Part shown: positions 49,201 to 58,370 of the stretch, one piece after another | How positions within the stretch are numbered: position 1 is the stretch's first letter | Layout of the letters: each line of letters opens with the position of its first letter | DNA from: Thiobacillus denitrificans | GTDB lineage: Bacteria > Pseudomonadota > Gammaproteobacteria > Burkholderiales > Thiobacillaceae | NCBI GenBank assembly: GCA_020723405.1 | Contig: DYIY01000016.1 | Coordinates: 1 to 64,000 of the forward strand | DNA length: 64,000 nt | Direction: 5' to 3' | Made by a program: the position numbers and the translations under genes | The notes under the pieces: generated by a model | Databases searched by the model: none | Seen by the model: only the letters and a program-made list of their open reading frames with translations | What the model was told of the DNA's origin: nothing

Positions 49201-51238
49201 CGATGACGGCCCGATAGCGGGCTTCCCGGTCCAGCAAGGCCTGCTCGGCCCGGACCTGGTCGGTGATGTCGGTGCCCAGACCCACCATGAAGCGGGGCTG
49301 GCCGGCGCCGTCGCGTATCAGGCTGGTGCGCAGATTGATCACCCGTTTGTCGCCCCGGGCCGTCAGGTTGATGACCTTGCCCGTCCAGCCGCCCCGTTCC
49401 AGGGTGGCACGGATGATCTCGGCCTGGCTGGCGTCCGATTCCGGTTCGTCGCCGTAGGCGCTCACGTGGTGGCCGATGAATTCCTCGTCCTGCCGATCCA
49501 GGGGTTGATGGCCCACCTTGTTGACGTAGGTGATGACGCCAGCCAGGTCGGTGATGGTGACCTTGTCCTGGATCTGGTCCAGCACCAGGGCCTGCATGCG
49601 CAACTGTTCCTCGTCGAGGCGCCGCTCGGAGATGTCGCGGATGATGACGTGCAGGCGCTCGACGCCCTCCACCTGGAAGCGGCGGGCGCTGAACTCCACC
49701 GGAAAGCGATGGCCATCCCGGTGCTGCTGCTCCGTTTCCACGCGCAACTGGCCTTCCGCCAGGATGCGCCCGAGCAAGGCGTCCAGGGCCACCAGCCCGT
49801 CGGGCGGATGCACCAGGGAGAGGGGTTGGCCCTGGAGTTCCTCCCTGGCATAGCCATACATGTCCTGGACCCGGTCGTTCATCTCCAGGATACGGCCCGT
49901 CAGATCCAGCAGAAGGATGGCTTCGTTGGCGTAGCGGGAGAGGAAATCGAAATGCCGTTCCAGCACCCGCCGTTCCAGTTCCTTGCCCAGCAACTGGGCC
50001 TGTTGCCGGTGGGCCAGGTTGCGCCACCACAGCCAGAAGGCCAGCCCGCTGGCGGCCAGCAGCAGACCGGTGGCCAGGGCGGTGGAACTGGCCAGGCGGA
50101 GCACGGGGGCGTCCACTTCAGCGGCGCGCTGCTTGGCCACCAGAATCCACGGGGTGTGGGGCACCGGGCTGGCGTAGGCCAGAACCGGTTCCCCGCGGAA
50201 ATCCCGGCCGCTGGACAGGATGCCGCTTTCCCCCTGGAATGCCCGGAAGGCCGGGCTTTGGGCATGGACTGCCAGCACGGGACCCAGGTTTCTGGAGGGC
50301 GGATCCAGGGAGGCGAACAGGTGGCGTACCTGATCCCCTTCCCGACGGATCAGCACGGTTTCGCCGCTGGCGCTGGGGGTGGGCCAGCGGCGCAGAAGGG
50401 CGAACAGGCTGTCCCGGGCGGAGAGGGAAAAGAGCAGGGCCCCGACCATGCGCCGCTCGGCGCCCTGGCCCAGGGTCATGGGCGCCATCATGCCCACCAT
50501 GGGTTCCGTCTTGCCCTGGCCGTGCTGATGGAAGTCCACCAACTGGATGTGGCCCGTGGCCATGGCCTTCAGGGCTTCCTGGGTGTGCTCGAGCATCCAG
50601 GCATCGGGCAGATCCCCCAGGCTGGGTTTGCCGGCCTGGTCGAATGCGACCATGTGGCTGTAGCCGTGCACCGTTTTCAAGATGTCCATGCGGGCCAGGA
50701 GACGCTCCGCCCGGGAAGCATCCCGTCGGCCCGAGGCCAACCAGGCCGCGAAATGCTCGGTGAGCTGGGACCCCTCGCCGAATTGCCGCGCATTGGCCTG
50801 GGCAATGCGCAGCCATTGGCTGATCTGTTCGATGCGCAACTCGCCCACGGTCTTCAACTGGGCTTCACTTTCGGCGCGCAAGTGGTCCCGCTGGTGATCG
50901 AAGATGTAGAAACCCGTTCCGATCAGGCCCAGGGCGAAGAGGATGAAGGTGGCCAGGGGGGACCAGGGACGGGGCTGGGGAATGGCCATGGCGCGCCGTT
51001 CTCCGCCAACCGGAAAGCGGGTCAGCAGGACGTAGAGCAGACCACCGCCTCCAGCGGCAAAGACCAGGTTCATGAACAGGTGAAGCCCGCCCCCCGGCAG
51101 GGCGGCCCCGATGAGCAACGCCAGGATGCGGTCGGCGGCCAGACTCCACAGGCTGGCCAGTCCGAAGAAGGCCAGAGCGACCCGGGCGGCCGGCAGCGGG
51201 GTGCCGGGTTTCTGCTGGGCCATGGCAGGGAGGGTCAT
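46292..51238 (-). CDS. Multi-PAS/GAF c-di-GMP phosphodiesterase (degenerate GGDEF, EAL) with C-terminal receiver
   Basis: This 1648-residue protein has three TMs at about 18-113, a large extracytoplasmic region (about 115-400) and TM4 at about 405-425. Three PAS domains (about 440-815), a GAF domain (about 825-980) and another PAS domain (about 990-1105) follow. The GGDEF-like domain has LDSDRF at about 1165 where GGDEF should be, so it should not make c-di-GMP. The EAL domain is intact: AEALIRWR (about 1294), LELEVLESS, LALDDFGTGYSSL (about 1414), LKIDQ and AEGVET. A terminal receiver has VVEDE and an Asp in LIMADHYL (about 1575). Predicted activity is c-di-GMP hydrolysis controlled by membrane, cytosolic and phosphorylation signals. 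Confidence 0.92.
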   Translation of the reverse strand: MTLPAMAQQKPGTPLPAARVALAFFGLASLWSLAADRILALLIGAALPGGGLHLFMNLVFAAGGGGLLYVLLTRFPVGGERRAMAIPQPRPWSPLATFILFALGLIGTGFYIFDHQRDHLRAESEAQLKTVGELRIEQISQWLRIAQANARQFGEGSQLTEHFAAWLASGRRDASRAERLLARMDILKTVHGYSHMVAFDQAGKPSLGDLPDAWMLEHTQEALKAMATGHIQLVDFHQHGQGKTEPMVGMMAPMTLGQGAERRMVGALLFSLSARDSLFALLRRWPTPSASGETVLIRREGDQVRHLFASLDPPSRNLGPVLAVHAQSPAFRAFQGESGILSSGRDFRGEPVLAYASPVPHTPWILVAKQRAAEVDAPVLRLASSTALATGLLLAASGLAFWLWWRNLAHRQQAQLLGKELERRVLERHFDFLSRYANEAILLLDLTGRILEMNDRVQDMYGYAREELQGQPLSLVHPPDGLVALDALLGRILAEGQLRVETEQQHRDGHRFPVEFSARRFQVEGVERLHVIIRDISERRLDEEQLRMQALVLDQIQDKVTITDLAGVITYVNKVGHQPLDRQDEEFIGHHVSAYGDEPESDASQAEIIRATLERGGWTGKVINLTARGDKRVINLRTSLIRDGAGQPRFMVGLGTDITDQVRAEQALLDREARYRAVIETSADGFWVLDQAGRLLEVNEAYCRRSGYSREELLAMSLSALETQESTTAMAARREQAKAAGSVLFETVHRARDGSLWRVEVNASFAPIEGGLFFVFLRDVGKRNRADALLRTRLRLSDLALTAGVDELMQGGLDAAEQFTGSTIGFFHFVDPDQETLALQAWSANTLRHMCTMAGKGLHYPVSQAGVWADSVRERRVLIHNDYPNLANRKGLPEGHAAVLRELVVPILRGDRVVAVLGVGNKSSDYDGDDVEVVSQIATLVMDVVERKRAEEALTMTNARLLEAQRMARMGYWEYDVPGDRVTWSEGVYDMLGLDPALPPPNFAGHRAILHPDDFPLFEADVQGAIQRGLAYQHEVRILRPDGAVRHLWHTGQAERDGQGHVLRLRGTVQDISERRQAEARLEQATHFDVLTRLPNARLMLEKTASALQAGGQEGSSIALLLLNLDRFAQLNETLGRPAGDLVLAEVARRWRECLPEGCQLGRLDSDRFLVLAPGMHDDREIKAVADTLTAALRQPITVDQGGRSATLTASIGIALYPADARDAAALLHAAEDAMRGAKAERGGQARFYDREHARAAVDWFETETALRLALERDEFILLYQAQIDVMHGRAVAAEALIRWRREGRMIPPAQFIQVVEGTDLAEPVSRWVLRQACRQARIWLDRQHPMRVAVNIFSDHVTSGHLLDDVTAALEESALPPELLELEVLESSLLKNPEAAARHLRDIKRKGVRLALDDFGTGYSSLGYLKHYPFDVLKIDQIFTRNVTRDPEDAAIVRSTISLAHNLGMRVLAEGVETEPQLRFMARYGCDQVQGYLLGRPANPEDVETLVMERRDLRPRRDPREAISRNVLVVEDEALEAERLTMILEDAGYRVFVAEDLPGVLDVMGRERIDLIMADHYLAQTTGVEILTRMLQLFPDVPRVMASASTDHRVVMEAVNQAGIRAFLIKPVLPDTLLATLRGILQEERHG

Positions 51239-51247
51239 GTCAGCGCC

Positions 51248-52309
51248 TCATGACCGGGCCAGATGGAGAATTTCGCCCGCCAGGGCGGTCAGGGGCAGGG
51301 ACAGATCCACGGCCCCCAGTTTCACGGCCTCCTTGGGCATGCCGTAGACCACGCAGGTGGCTTCGTCCTGGGCCAGGGTGCGGGCGCCGGCATCGTGCAT
51401 GTCCTTCAGACCCCGGGCGCCGTCGTCGCCCATGCCGGTCATGATCACGCCCACTGCGTTCCGGCCGGCGCTGCGGGCGGTGGAGCGGAACAACACGTCC
51501 ACCGAAGGTTTGTGCCGGTTCACCAGGGGGCCGTCGGCCACTTCCACGTAATACTGGGCGCCGCTGCGCCGGACCTGCATGTGCTTGCCGCCCGGGGCGA
51601 TGAGGGCCCGGCCGGGCACCACCTTGTCGCCATGCCTGGCTTCCAGCACCTGGATCTGGCACAGGCTGTCCAGGCGCTCGGCAAAGGCGGCGGTGAACTT
51701 CTCCGGCATGTGCTGGACGATGACGATGCCCGGCGACATGGAGGGCAGGGCGGTGAGCAGCACTTCCAGGGCCAGGGTGCCGCCGGTGGAGGTGCCGATG
51801 GCCACGATGTTCTGGGTGGTCTGGGCCATGGCTTCCTGGTTGGCCGCCAGCGGATCCGGCGCGGCTGGCCGGGGGGGCGCGGGTGGCGGCCGGAGTCGGC
51901 CCAGATTGGCCTGGGCGGCGGCGCGCACGGCGCTCAAAAGATCGTTGCTGGCATCGTGCAGGAACTGTTTCACGCCGATTTTTGGCTTGGTGATGATGGC
52001 CAGGGCACCGGCCGCCATGGCCTGCATGGTGGTTTCCGCCCCGCGCTCGGTAAGGGAGGAACAGATCACCACCGGGGTGGGCCGCTCGGCCATGAGCTTC
52101 TTCAGGAAAGTGATGCCGTCCATGCGCGGCATCTCCACGTCCAGGGTGATGACGTCAGGCCACTCGGCCTGCATCTTCGCCAGCGCGAAGAGGGGATCCG
52201 CCGCCGTGCCGATGACCTGGATGTCCGGTGCCCGGCCCAGCACGTCGAGCATGACCTGGCGGACCACGGCCGAGTCGTCCACCACCATGACCTTGATGGG
52301 CCTCAGCAT
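51248..52309 (-). CDS. cheB: Chemotaxis protein-glutamate methylesterase CheB
   Basis: Removes methyl groups from chemoreceptors and can deamidate glutamines. An N-terminal receiver with phospho-acceptor Asp57 ([13 protein letters not shown]) is joined by a Pro/Ala-rich linker to the methylesterase domain. There the catalytic Ser (AIGTSTGG), His (VQHMPEKF) and Asp ([11 protein letters not shown]) are all present. Length is 353 residues. The ATG at 52309 overlaps the end of cheD by seven bases; the frame upstream lies within cheD. Confidence 0.97.
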   Translation of the reverse strand: MLRPIKVMVVDDSAVVRQVMLDVLGRAPDIQVIGTAADPLFALAKMQAEWPDVITLDVEMPRMDGITFLKKLMAERPTPVVICSSLTERGAETTMQAMAAGALAIITKPKIGVKQFLHDASNDLLSAVRAAAQANLGRLRPPPAPPRPAAPDPLAANQEAMAQTTQNIVAIGTSTGGTLALEVLLTALPSMSPGIVIVQHMPEKFTAAFAERLDSLCQIQVLEARHGDKVVPGRALIAPGGKHMQVRRSGAQYYVEVADGPLVNRHKPSVDVLFRSTARSAGRNAVGVIMTGMGDDGARGLKDMHDAGARTLAQDEATCVVYGMPKEAVKLGAVDLSLPLTALAGEILHLARS

Positions 52310-52821
52310 GGTGCCGGCCCCTTGGCGGTGGTCATGGGCTGGTGCTTGAGCCATACGTCACCGCTCCATGCGTCGAACATCAGCTTGCGGTGGCCGTCAC
52401 CCCCCACGTGGCGGGCCTTGATGGGTATCTCGAATCGTTCCAGCAGTACCAGGGCCATCTCCAGGTTGCGCTCCCCCACGTTCAGTTCATTGCGCTGGCA
52501 TTGCATGGGGAACATGTTGGCCCCGCCGAACACCTTGGCCTGAAACTGGCGCGGATCCGCATCCAGCCGCCAGATATGGCCCATGAGCAGTTTCATGGCT
52601 TCATCGCCATAGCGGCCGTCATAGCTTGCCCCTTCCGGGATGACCCCCCGGGAGGGCAGCATGAAGTGGCACATGCCCCCCACCAGCAGCCGTGGGTGCC
52701 AGACCGTGATGGACACGCAGGAGCCCAGCAGGGTGACGATGCGGGTGGCGGCATCGCCGAAGTGGAAATCCCCGGGGTGGAGGAACACCTCCACGAAGCC
52801 GCTGTCGGGGGGGCCGTTCAT
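52303..52821 (-). CDS. cheD: Chemoreceptor glutamine deamidase CheD
   Basis: Deamidates receptor glutamines and in some bacteria interacts with CheC. The catalytic Cys35 ([12 protein letters not shown]) and His52 (GGMCHFMLP) are present, as is the FGGANMF and RNxxVGxRN-type segment ([12 protein letters not shown]). Length is 172 residues. Its ATG overlaps the cheR stop by four bases, and its stop overlaps cheB. No cheC or cheZ is visible in the operon. Confidence 0.95.
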   Translation of the reverse strand: MNGPPDSGFVEVFLHPGDFHFGDAATRIVTLLGSCVSITVWHPRLLVGGMCHFMLPSRGVIPEGASYDGRYGDEAMKLLMGHIWRLDADPRQFQAKVFGGANMFPMQCQRNELNVGERNLEMALVLLERFEIPIKARHVGGDGHRKLMFDAWSGDVWLKHQPMTTAKGPAPC

Positions 52822-53630
52822 GACGGTTTCCTGTAGATGGCCGGCCTCACCGGTTCCAGTCCGGCCACCAGGCCGGTCAGGCTTTCCGAATGGCCGAAGA
52901 AGAAGTGGCCGCCCGGCTTCAGGTGGGCCAGCAACTGTTCCACCACCCGCTTTTTGGTGGGCGGGTCGAAATAGATCAGCACGTTGCGCAGGAAAATGAG
53001 GTCGAACATGCCCAGTTTGGGCAGGGGCTCCACCAGGTTCACCTGCAGAAAGCGCACCCGTTCCCTCAGCCAGGGCTCCAGGAGGAACATACCCTCCTGG
53101 GCGCCGACGCCCTTCAGGCAGAAGCGGCGCAGGTAGGGCTTGGGGATCCGGTCTGCCCGATCCAGGCTATAGAGCCCCCGGCGGGCCAGATCGAGCACCT
53201 TGGTGGACAGGTCCGAAGCCATCACCTCCCAGGGCGCCTTCTGCAATCGCTCGGCCAGCAGCATGGCGATGCTGTAGGGTTCTTCGCCGGTGGAACTGGC
53301 CGCGCTCCAGACCCGGAAGGTTTCCCGCCGGTCATGGGCGGGAACGATCACTTCGCTCAGGAAGGCGAAATGCTGGGGTTCCCGGTAGAAACTGGTTTCG
53401 TTGGTGGTGAGGGCGTTGATGGCCCACTGCCTTTCGTCCGGGTCCAGATTGCCGGCGATGCGCTTGAAATACTCTCCGAAGCTCGCCAATCCCAGGTCAC
53501 TGATGCGCTTGCCCAGACGGCCGGTGACCAGGGCCTTCTTCTCGGGAGTCAGGTTGATCCCCACCGCCCGATACAAGTGTTTTCTCAGAAAATCGAATTC
53601 CTGATCGTTGAGTGTCAGGTTCTGACGCAT
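52818..53630 (-). CDS. cheR: Chemotaxis protein methyltransferase CheR
   Basis: Uses S-adenosylmethionine to methylate receptor glutamates. The N-terminal helical domain contains RTGINLTPEKKALV-like and GRLGKRISDLG, and the central NALTTNETSFYREPQHF is typical. The SAM site is VWSAASSTGEEPYSIAM, and the C-terminal motif is FDLIFLRNVLIYFD. Length is 270 residues from the ATG at 53630; upstream open frame lies in cheW. Receptors in the operon lack an NWETF-type C-terminal tether. Confidence 0.96.
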   Translation of the reverse strand: MRQNLTLNDQEFDFLRKHLYRAVGINLTPEKKALVTGRLGKRISDLGLASFGEYFKRIAGNLDPDERQWAINALTTNETSFYREPQHFAFLSEVIVPAHDRRETFRVWSAASSTGEEPYSIAMLLAERLQKAPWEVMASDLSTKVLDLARRGLYSLDRADRIPKPYLRRFCLKGVGAQEGMFLLEPWLRERVRFLQVNLVEPLPKLGMFDLIFLRNVLIYFDPPTKKRVVEQLLAHLKPGGHFFFGHSESLTGLVAGLEPVRPAIYRKPS

Positions 53631-53706
53631 GGCGGCGGTTTCTCCCGTCGGCAACCAGGGGAAGCCGGCGGTTGGTCGGAGGTTGAGAGAAGGATGCAAG
53701 GGTGGA

Positions 53707-54255
53707 TCAGGCGGCATTCCCCTGCAAGCTGGCATGCATACGCCCCAGGTCCGCCAGTTCCTCCACCGACAGGACGTGGTCCACGCTGAGGATGATGACG
53801 AAGCGCTCGTTGACCTTGCCCATGCCCTGGATGAAGTCGGTGCGGATACGGGCGCCGAAGGCGGGGGCGGGCTCGATCTGGCTGGCCGGAATCTCCACCA
53901 CCTCGTTGACCGCATCCACCACCACGCCGATGTCCTGCTGGCCGGCGCCGTCCTCCCCGGCAGTCACCTCCAGGATGACGATGCAGGTGCGCCGGGTGAC
54001 CTGGGAGCCGGAACGGCCGAAGCGGGCCGACAGGTCGATGACCGGCACCACGGCGCCACGCAGGTTGATCACGCCGCGGATGTGCTCCGGCATGAGGGGC
54101 ACCGTGGTCAGGTGGCCGTATTCGATGATCTCCTTGATGCTGAGGATGCCGATGGCGAAGACCTCCCCCCCCAGCATGAAGGTGAGGTATTGCCGGTTTT
54201 CGTCGGCCGCCGCCGTGGCGATGGCCGTTTTGCCCGTGGTGACGAGGTTGCCCAT
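53707..54255 (-). CDS. cheW: Chemotaxis coupling protein CheW
   Basis: A scaffold that links receptors to CheA. This 182-residue SH3-like protein contains QYLTFMLGGEVFAIGILSIKEIIEYG, the HIRGVINLRGAVVPVIDL signature, and VVDAVNEVVEIPASQIEP. AGGAGGCCACC precedes the ATG at 54255. The N-terminus has a short extra Ala/Thr-rich segment. It lies ten bases after the receptor gene and 76 bases before cheR. Confidence 0.95.
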   Translation of the reverse strand: MGNLVTTGKTAIATAAADENRQYLTFMLGGEVFAIGILSIKEIIEYGHLTTVPLMPEHIRGVINLRGAVVPVIDLSARFGRSGSQVTRRTCIVILEVTAGEDGAGQQDIGVVVDAVNEVVEIPASQIEPAPAFGARIRTDFIQGMGKVNERFVIILSVDHVLSVEELADLGRMHASLQGNAA

Positions 54256-54265
54256 GGTGGCCTCC

Positions 54266-55873
54266 TCAGAAACGTACGAAGTCGCGCTCGCTGGGATCCT
54301 CCTGCACCTGAACCCGGGGCGCGGCACGGCCCGGCTTGGCGCGGGACGCGGGCATGCCCGCCGGGCTGCTGCCGCCGGCCAGCTTGAAGAAGGCCATGAG
54401 CTGTTGCAGTTGTTCGGACTGGCCGCTCATCTCCTCTGCCGTGGCCGCCAGTTCCTCGGAAGCCGAAGCGTTCTGCTGGGTGATCTGGGAGAGCTGGCTC
54501 ATGGCGGTGTTGATCTGGTTGATGCCGGAGGACTGCTCGCTGGAAGCGGCGGCGATCTCCTGGACCAGGTCGGAGGTCTTCTGGATGGAGGGGACCATCT
54601 CGTCCAGCAGGGTGCCGGCCTTCTCGGCCATTTTCACGCTGGAGCCGGCCAGTTCGCCGATCTCCTGGGCGGCCACCTGGCTGCGTTCGGCCAGCTTGCG
54701 CACCTCGGCGGCCACCACGGCGAAGCCCTTGCCGTGTTCCCCGGCCCGAGCCGCCTCGATGGCGGCGTTCAGGGCCAAGAGGTTGGTCTGGTAGGCGATG
54801 TCGTCGATGATGCCGATCTTGTCGGCGATGGACTTCATGGCCTCCACGGTCTGTTTCACGGCGGCACCGCCTTCCACGGCCTCCTTGGAGGACTTGGTGG
54901 CCATGGTGTCGGTGAGCTTGGCGTTCTCGGCGTTCTGGTTCACCGAGGCGCTCATCTGTTCCATGGAAGCGGAGGTTTCCTCCACGCTGGCGGCCTGCTC
55001 GGACGAGGCCTGGGACAGGCTCTGGGAGGTGGAACTGATCTGCCCGGAGGCGGAGGTGAGGTTGTCGGCGGAGCCGCGCACCTCGGCGATGATCTGGGAC
55101 AGCTTGCCCACCATGGCCTGCATGGCGGCGAGCAACTGGCCGGTCTCGTCCTTGCTGTCGGATTCCAGGCTCACGGTGAGGTCGCCGTCGGCCAGGCGGG
55201 TGGAGGCATCCACGGCCAGGGCCAGCGGCCTGGTGATGCTGCGGGTGACCAGCCAGGCACCCAGCAGGGCGATGACGATGGCCACGACCAGCAGGATGAC
55301 GATCAAGGTGAGGGTGCTGTTGGCCAGCTCAGCCGCCGCTACGCCGGCCTTTTCCATGTTCTGGGTCTCGTGCTCGATCATGGCGTTGATGGCTTCGAAA
55401 TAGATGGCCTGCGCTTTTCGCACCTCAGAGAAAAGCCATTGTGCCGCTTCCGCCTTTTTGTCCTGCATGGCCAGTTCAAGGGCCTTGTCCCGGGCCTGGA
55501 CGAAGGGCGGGCGGCTGTCCAGGACGGCCTTGAGTTTTTCCTTGTCGGCTTCATCCAGCGTGGTTTTTTCCAGGGTGCCGTACCACTCGGTGTACTTGGG
55601 CCTGTTACCGTCGATCCGGGCCTTCTGCTTGATCATTTCCTCCCGGTCGTTGGTAATGATGATGTTGCGGACGGAGCGGGCATCCTCATTGACGTGATCA
55701 ATGATGGTGTTGGCCAGCACCACCTTCGGGTATTGCTCATGCACCATTTCCTCAATGCTGGCGTCCAGGTCGCCGACCCGCAGGATGCCGACCACGGCGA
55801 TCATGAGCAGCAAGGCCACCACCAGGCCGAAGCCGATGGCCAGTTTCGTGCCGATTTTCAGATTCTTGAACAT
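54266..55873 (-). CDS. Transmembrane methyl-accepting chemotaxis protein (4HB type)
   Basis: This 535-residue protein has TM1 at about 9-32, a periplasmic four-helix-bundle sensor (about 33-188) and TM2 at about 189-212. A HAMP domain ([23 protein letters not shown]) leads to a signalling hairpin with the tip [46 protein letters not shown]. The basic C-terminal tail ends SERDFVRF and has no CheR pentapeptide. In the 4HB family ligands vary widely, so the attractant is not predictable. Confidence 0.95.
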   Translation of the reverse strand: MFKNLKIGTKLAIGFGLVVALLLMIAVVGILRVGDLDASIEEMVHEQYPKVVLANTIIDHVNEDARSVRNIIITNDREEMIKQKARIDGNRPKYTEWYGTLEKTTLDEADKEKLKAVLDSRPPFVQARDKALELAMQDKKAEAAQWLFSEVRKAQAIYFEAINAMIEHETQNMEKAGVAAAELANSTLTLIVILLVVAIVIALLGAWLVTRSITRPLALAVDASTRLADGDLTVSLESDSKDETGQLLAAMQAMVGKLSQIIAEVRGSADNLTSASGQISSTSQSLSQASSEQAASVEETSASMEQMSASVNQNAENAKLTDTMATKSSKEAVEGGAAVKQTVEAMKSIADKIGIIDDIAYQTNLLALNAAIEAARAGEHGKGFAVVAAEVRKLAERSQVAAQEIGELAGSSVKMAEKAGTLLDEMVPSIQKTSDLVQEIAAASSEQSSGINQINTAMSQLSQITQQNASASEELAATAEEMSGQSEQLQQLMAFFKLAGGSSPAGMPASRAKPGRAAPRVQVQEDPSERDFVRF

Positions 55874-55908
55874 GACGCGCTCCTATCCGCTGCTGGGAGA
55901 AAAATGCT

Positions 55909-58027
55909 TCAAGCCGCCAACCCCAGCCGCGCCTGGGGCGTGGCCGTGGTGCGGGCGATGAGATTGGGGACATCCAGGATCAGGGCCACGTCGCCGCTGC
56001 CCAGGATGGTGGAACCGGCGATGCCCTTGAGCTGGGAGAAGACCGGGCCCAGGGGTTTGATGACCGTCTGGAACTCGCCCATCAGCTCATCCACCACCAG
56101 GCCGGCCCGCTGGCCGGCGTAGCGCACCACCACCACGCTCTGGCGGCGGCGGGCGGAACGGCCATGGCCGAACTGCTCGGACAGGCGCAGGAAGGGCAAC
56201 ACCTCGCCGCGCAGGTTCAGGTAGTCCCGGCTGGCCGCCTCGCTGGTGAGCTCGATGCATTCCTCCACCAGATCCAGGGGCACCACGTAGGCCGCGTCGC
56301 CCACCCCGGTGAGGAAGCCGTCGATGATGGCCAGGGTCAGGGGCAGGCGGATGGCCAGGGTGGTGCCCCGGCCCGGCGCCGTATCGATGTGCACGCTGCC
56401 GCGCAGGGCCTCGATGTTGCGCCGGACCACGTCCATGCCCACCCCCCGACCGGAGATGCTGGTGACCTGTTCGGCGGTGGAGAAGCCCGCCTCGAAGATG
56501 AGCTTGTAGATGTCCTGGTCGGCCAGTTCGGCCCCTTCGGGGATCAGCCCCTTCTCCACCGCCTTGGCCAGGATGCGCTCCTTGTTCAGCCCGCCCCCGT
56601 CGTCGCCCACCTCGATGACGATGCTGCCCGACTCGTGATAGGCGTTCAGGCGCAGGCTGCCCTTGGCCGGCTTGCCCCGTTCCTGGCGCAAGGCCGGCGC
56701 CTCGATGCCGTGATCGATGGCATTGCGCACCAGATGCATCAGCGGATCGCTGATCTTCTCCACCACGGTCTTGTCCAGTTCCGTCTCGGCGCCGGTGATG
56801 AGGAGATCGATGTCCTTGCCCATTTCCTTGCTCACGTCGCGCACCACCCGGTGGAAACGGTTGAAGGTCTCGCCGATCTGCACCATGCGCAGGCGCAGGG
56901 CCCCGTCGCGGATCTCGTCCACCAGCCGGGTGATGGCCGAGGTGGCCTCGAACAGGGCCGGGTCCTTGGCCCGCTGGGCCAGCAGGGCCGCCGACGCCCC
57001 GGCGATGACCAATTCCCCCACCAGATTGATGAGGCTGTCCAGCTTGTCGGCCTGGACCCGGATGAGCTTCGCCTCCTGGGCCTTCTTCTCGCTCACCTGG
57101 CTCTGCTTGGCGGCGGCGGCGTCCACGATGGCCTTCTGCACCACCTGCTTGTCCACCAGGATCTCGCCGATGGGCGGCTTGGCCGGGGCGGCTTCATCGT
57201 CCGCCGGGCCCTGGGCCAGCAGGGCCTGGTGTTGCAGCCCCTCGGCCAGTTCCTCGGCCGTCAGGGCGCCGCACTTCACCAGGATCTCGCCCAGGCGCAT
57301 GGTGTCTTCGGGCAGGGCCTCGATGTGGGCGATGTAGTCGGACACCTTGGCGTAGGGGGGCAGGATGCGCAGCAGGCAGTCGTCCCGCACGAAGTCGAAG
57401 ACCCGTTCGATGGCGGCCTTGTCGGCGCTGCTCCTCAGATCGATCTCGAAACCCAGGTAGCAGGCTTCCGGGTCCATCTCGGCGGCGGGGGGCAGGGTGT
57501 CCACCAGGGTGGAGAGATGGGCAATCTCCCCCAGGGTGGCCAGGTAACGCAGGATGGCCAAAGGGTCCATGCCCTGTTTCATCACCTCGCTGCCGAACCG
57601 CACCGAGATGTGCCAGCAGTCGTGGCCCGGGCCGCTGTCCTGGGGCTGGACTTCCGCTTCGGCCAGCGGCCAGCCGTTCGCTCTGGGCCTCCCGATCCGG
57701 GCCGGGTTCGCTGGCCTCGGCGGCCACCACGGCGATGAGGGCGCCCATGTGGTCCTTGCACTGCAAGAGCAGGGCGATGAGGTCGGGACTCACCTGGATC
57801 TCGCCGTCGCGCAGCACGTCCAGTACGTTCTCCACCACGTGGGTGAAGGCGACGATGAAGCCGCATTCGATGACCCCGGCGGCGCCCTTGATGGTGTGGG
57901 CGGCGCGGAACAGGGTGTTGATGGCTTCGCCGTCTTCGGGGGACTTCTCCAGGAGCAGGAGAGTGTCTTCCATGTGCTCCAGTTGCTCGCCGCTTTCCTG
58001 CACGAAGGCTTGCTTGAGTTCGTCCAT
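55909..58027 (-). CDS. cheA: Chemotaxis histidine kinase CheA, split by an apparent one-base frameshift
   Basis: The first segment starts at the ATG 58027 (MDELKQAFVQES) and contains the HPt domain with phospho-accepting His44 in AAHTIKGAAG. After about residue 118 this frame turns to Arg/Pro/Gly-rich nonsense and stops at 57194. The rest of CheA continues one base over: AEAEVQPQD (about 57663), WHISVRFGSEVMKQGMDPLAIL (P2-like), a linker with GEILVKCGALTAEELAEGL, P3, P4 (LMHLVRNAIDHG, DDGGGLN, SISGRGVGMDVV) and the CheW-like P5 to 55909. The downstream frame has a stop at 57790-57792, so the shift lies between there and about 57661. All domains are otherwise intact. Confidence 0.88.
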
Positions 58028-58036
58028 GGTCCCTCC

Positions 58037-58357
58037 TCAGGCCCGGCGCTGGGCGGGGATCAGCAGGGGATCGCCGAAGTACCCGACCATGTTGAAGAAG
58101 TCCAGCACCTCGCCCACGGCGGGGCTGTGGGCCACCAGGTTGAGGGTCTTGCCCTGACGGGCGGCTTCCTGCTTGGCCAGCACCAGCAACTGGAAGCCGG
58201 CACTGTCGATCTCGGCCACCCGGGCCAGGTCCAGTTCCAGGGTCTGGGACGGGGCCAGGGCGGCCAGGGCGGCCATGAGGCTTTCCTTGCCGGCGGGGGC
58301 CTCGTAGATGGTGAGATTGCCGTCCAGGTTCAGACGGGTGGTGACGGGGGCGGACAT
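58037..58357 (-). CDS. STAS-domain protein (anti-sigma factor antagonist type)
   Basis: A 106-residue single-domain protein of the SpoIIAA fold. The segment LELDLARVAEIDSAGFQLLVLAKQEAARQGK contains the conserved Asp-Ser (the serine is the usual phosphorylation site). NLVAHSPAVGEVLDFFNMVGYFGDP follows. It sits between cheA and a receptor-like gene, as in several chemosensory operons. No partner serine kinase (RsbW-like) is in the window, so an HPt/CheA-linked or structural role is possible. Confidence 0.88.
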   Translation of the reverse strand: MSAPVTTRLNLDGNLTIYEAPAGKESLMAALAALAPSQTLELDLARVAEIDSAGFQLLVLAKQEAARQGKTLNLVAHSPAVGEVLDFFNMVGYFGDPLLIPAQRRA

Positions 58358-58370
58358 GGTGGATGCCCTT

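Noticed and set aside
46211-51253. Open frame of about 1680 codons on the plus strand opposite the giant EAL gene
   Set aside because: The low-complexity His/Gln/Gly-rich composition is typical of an antisense shadow; the minus strand has all the recognisable domains.
57194-58027. HPt frame as a separate 277-residue gene
   Set aside because: Only the first ~118 residues make sense. The rest is Arg/Pro/Gly-rich frame-shifted cheA, so I treat it as the front part of a frameshifted cheA.
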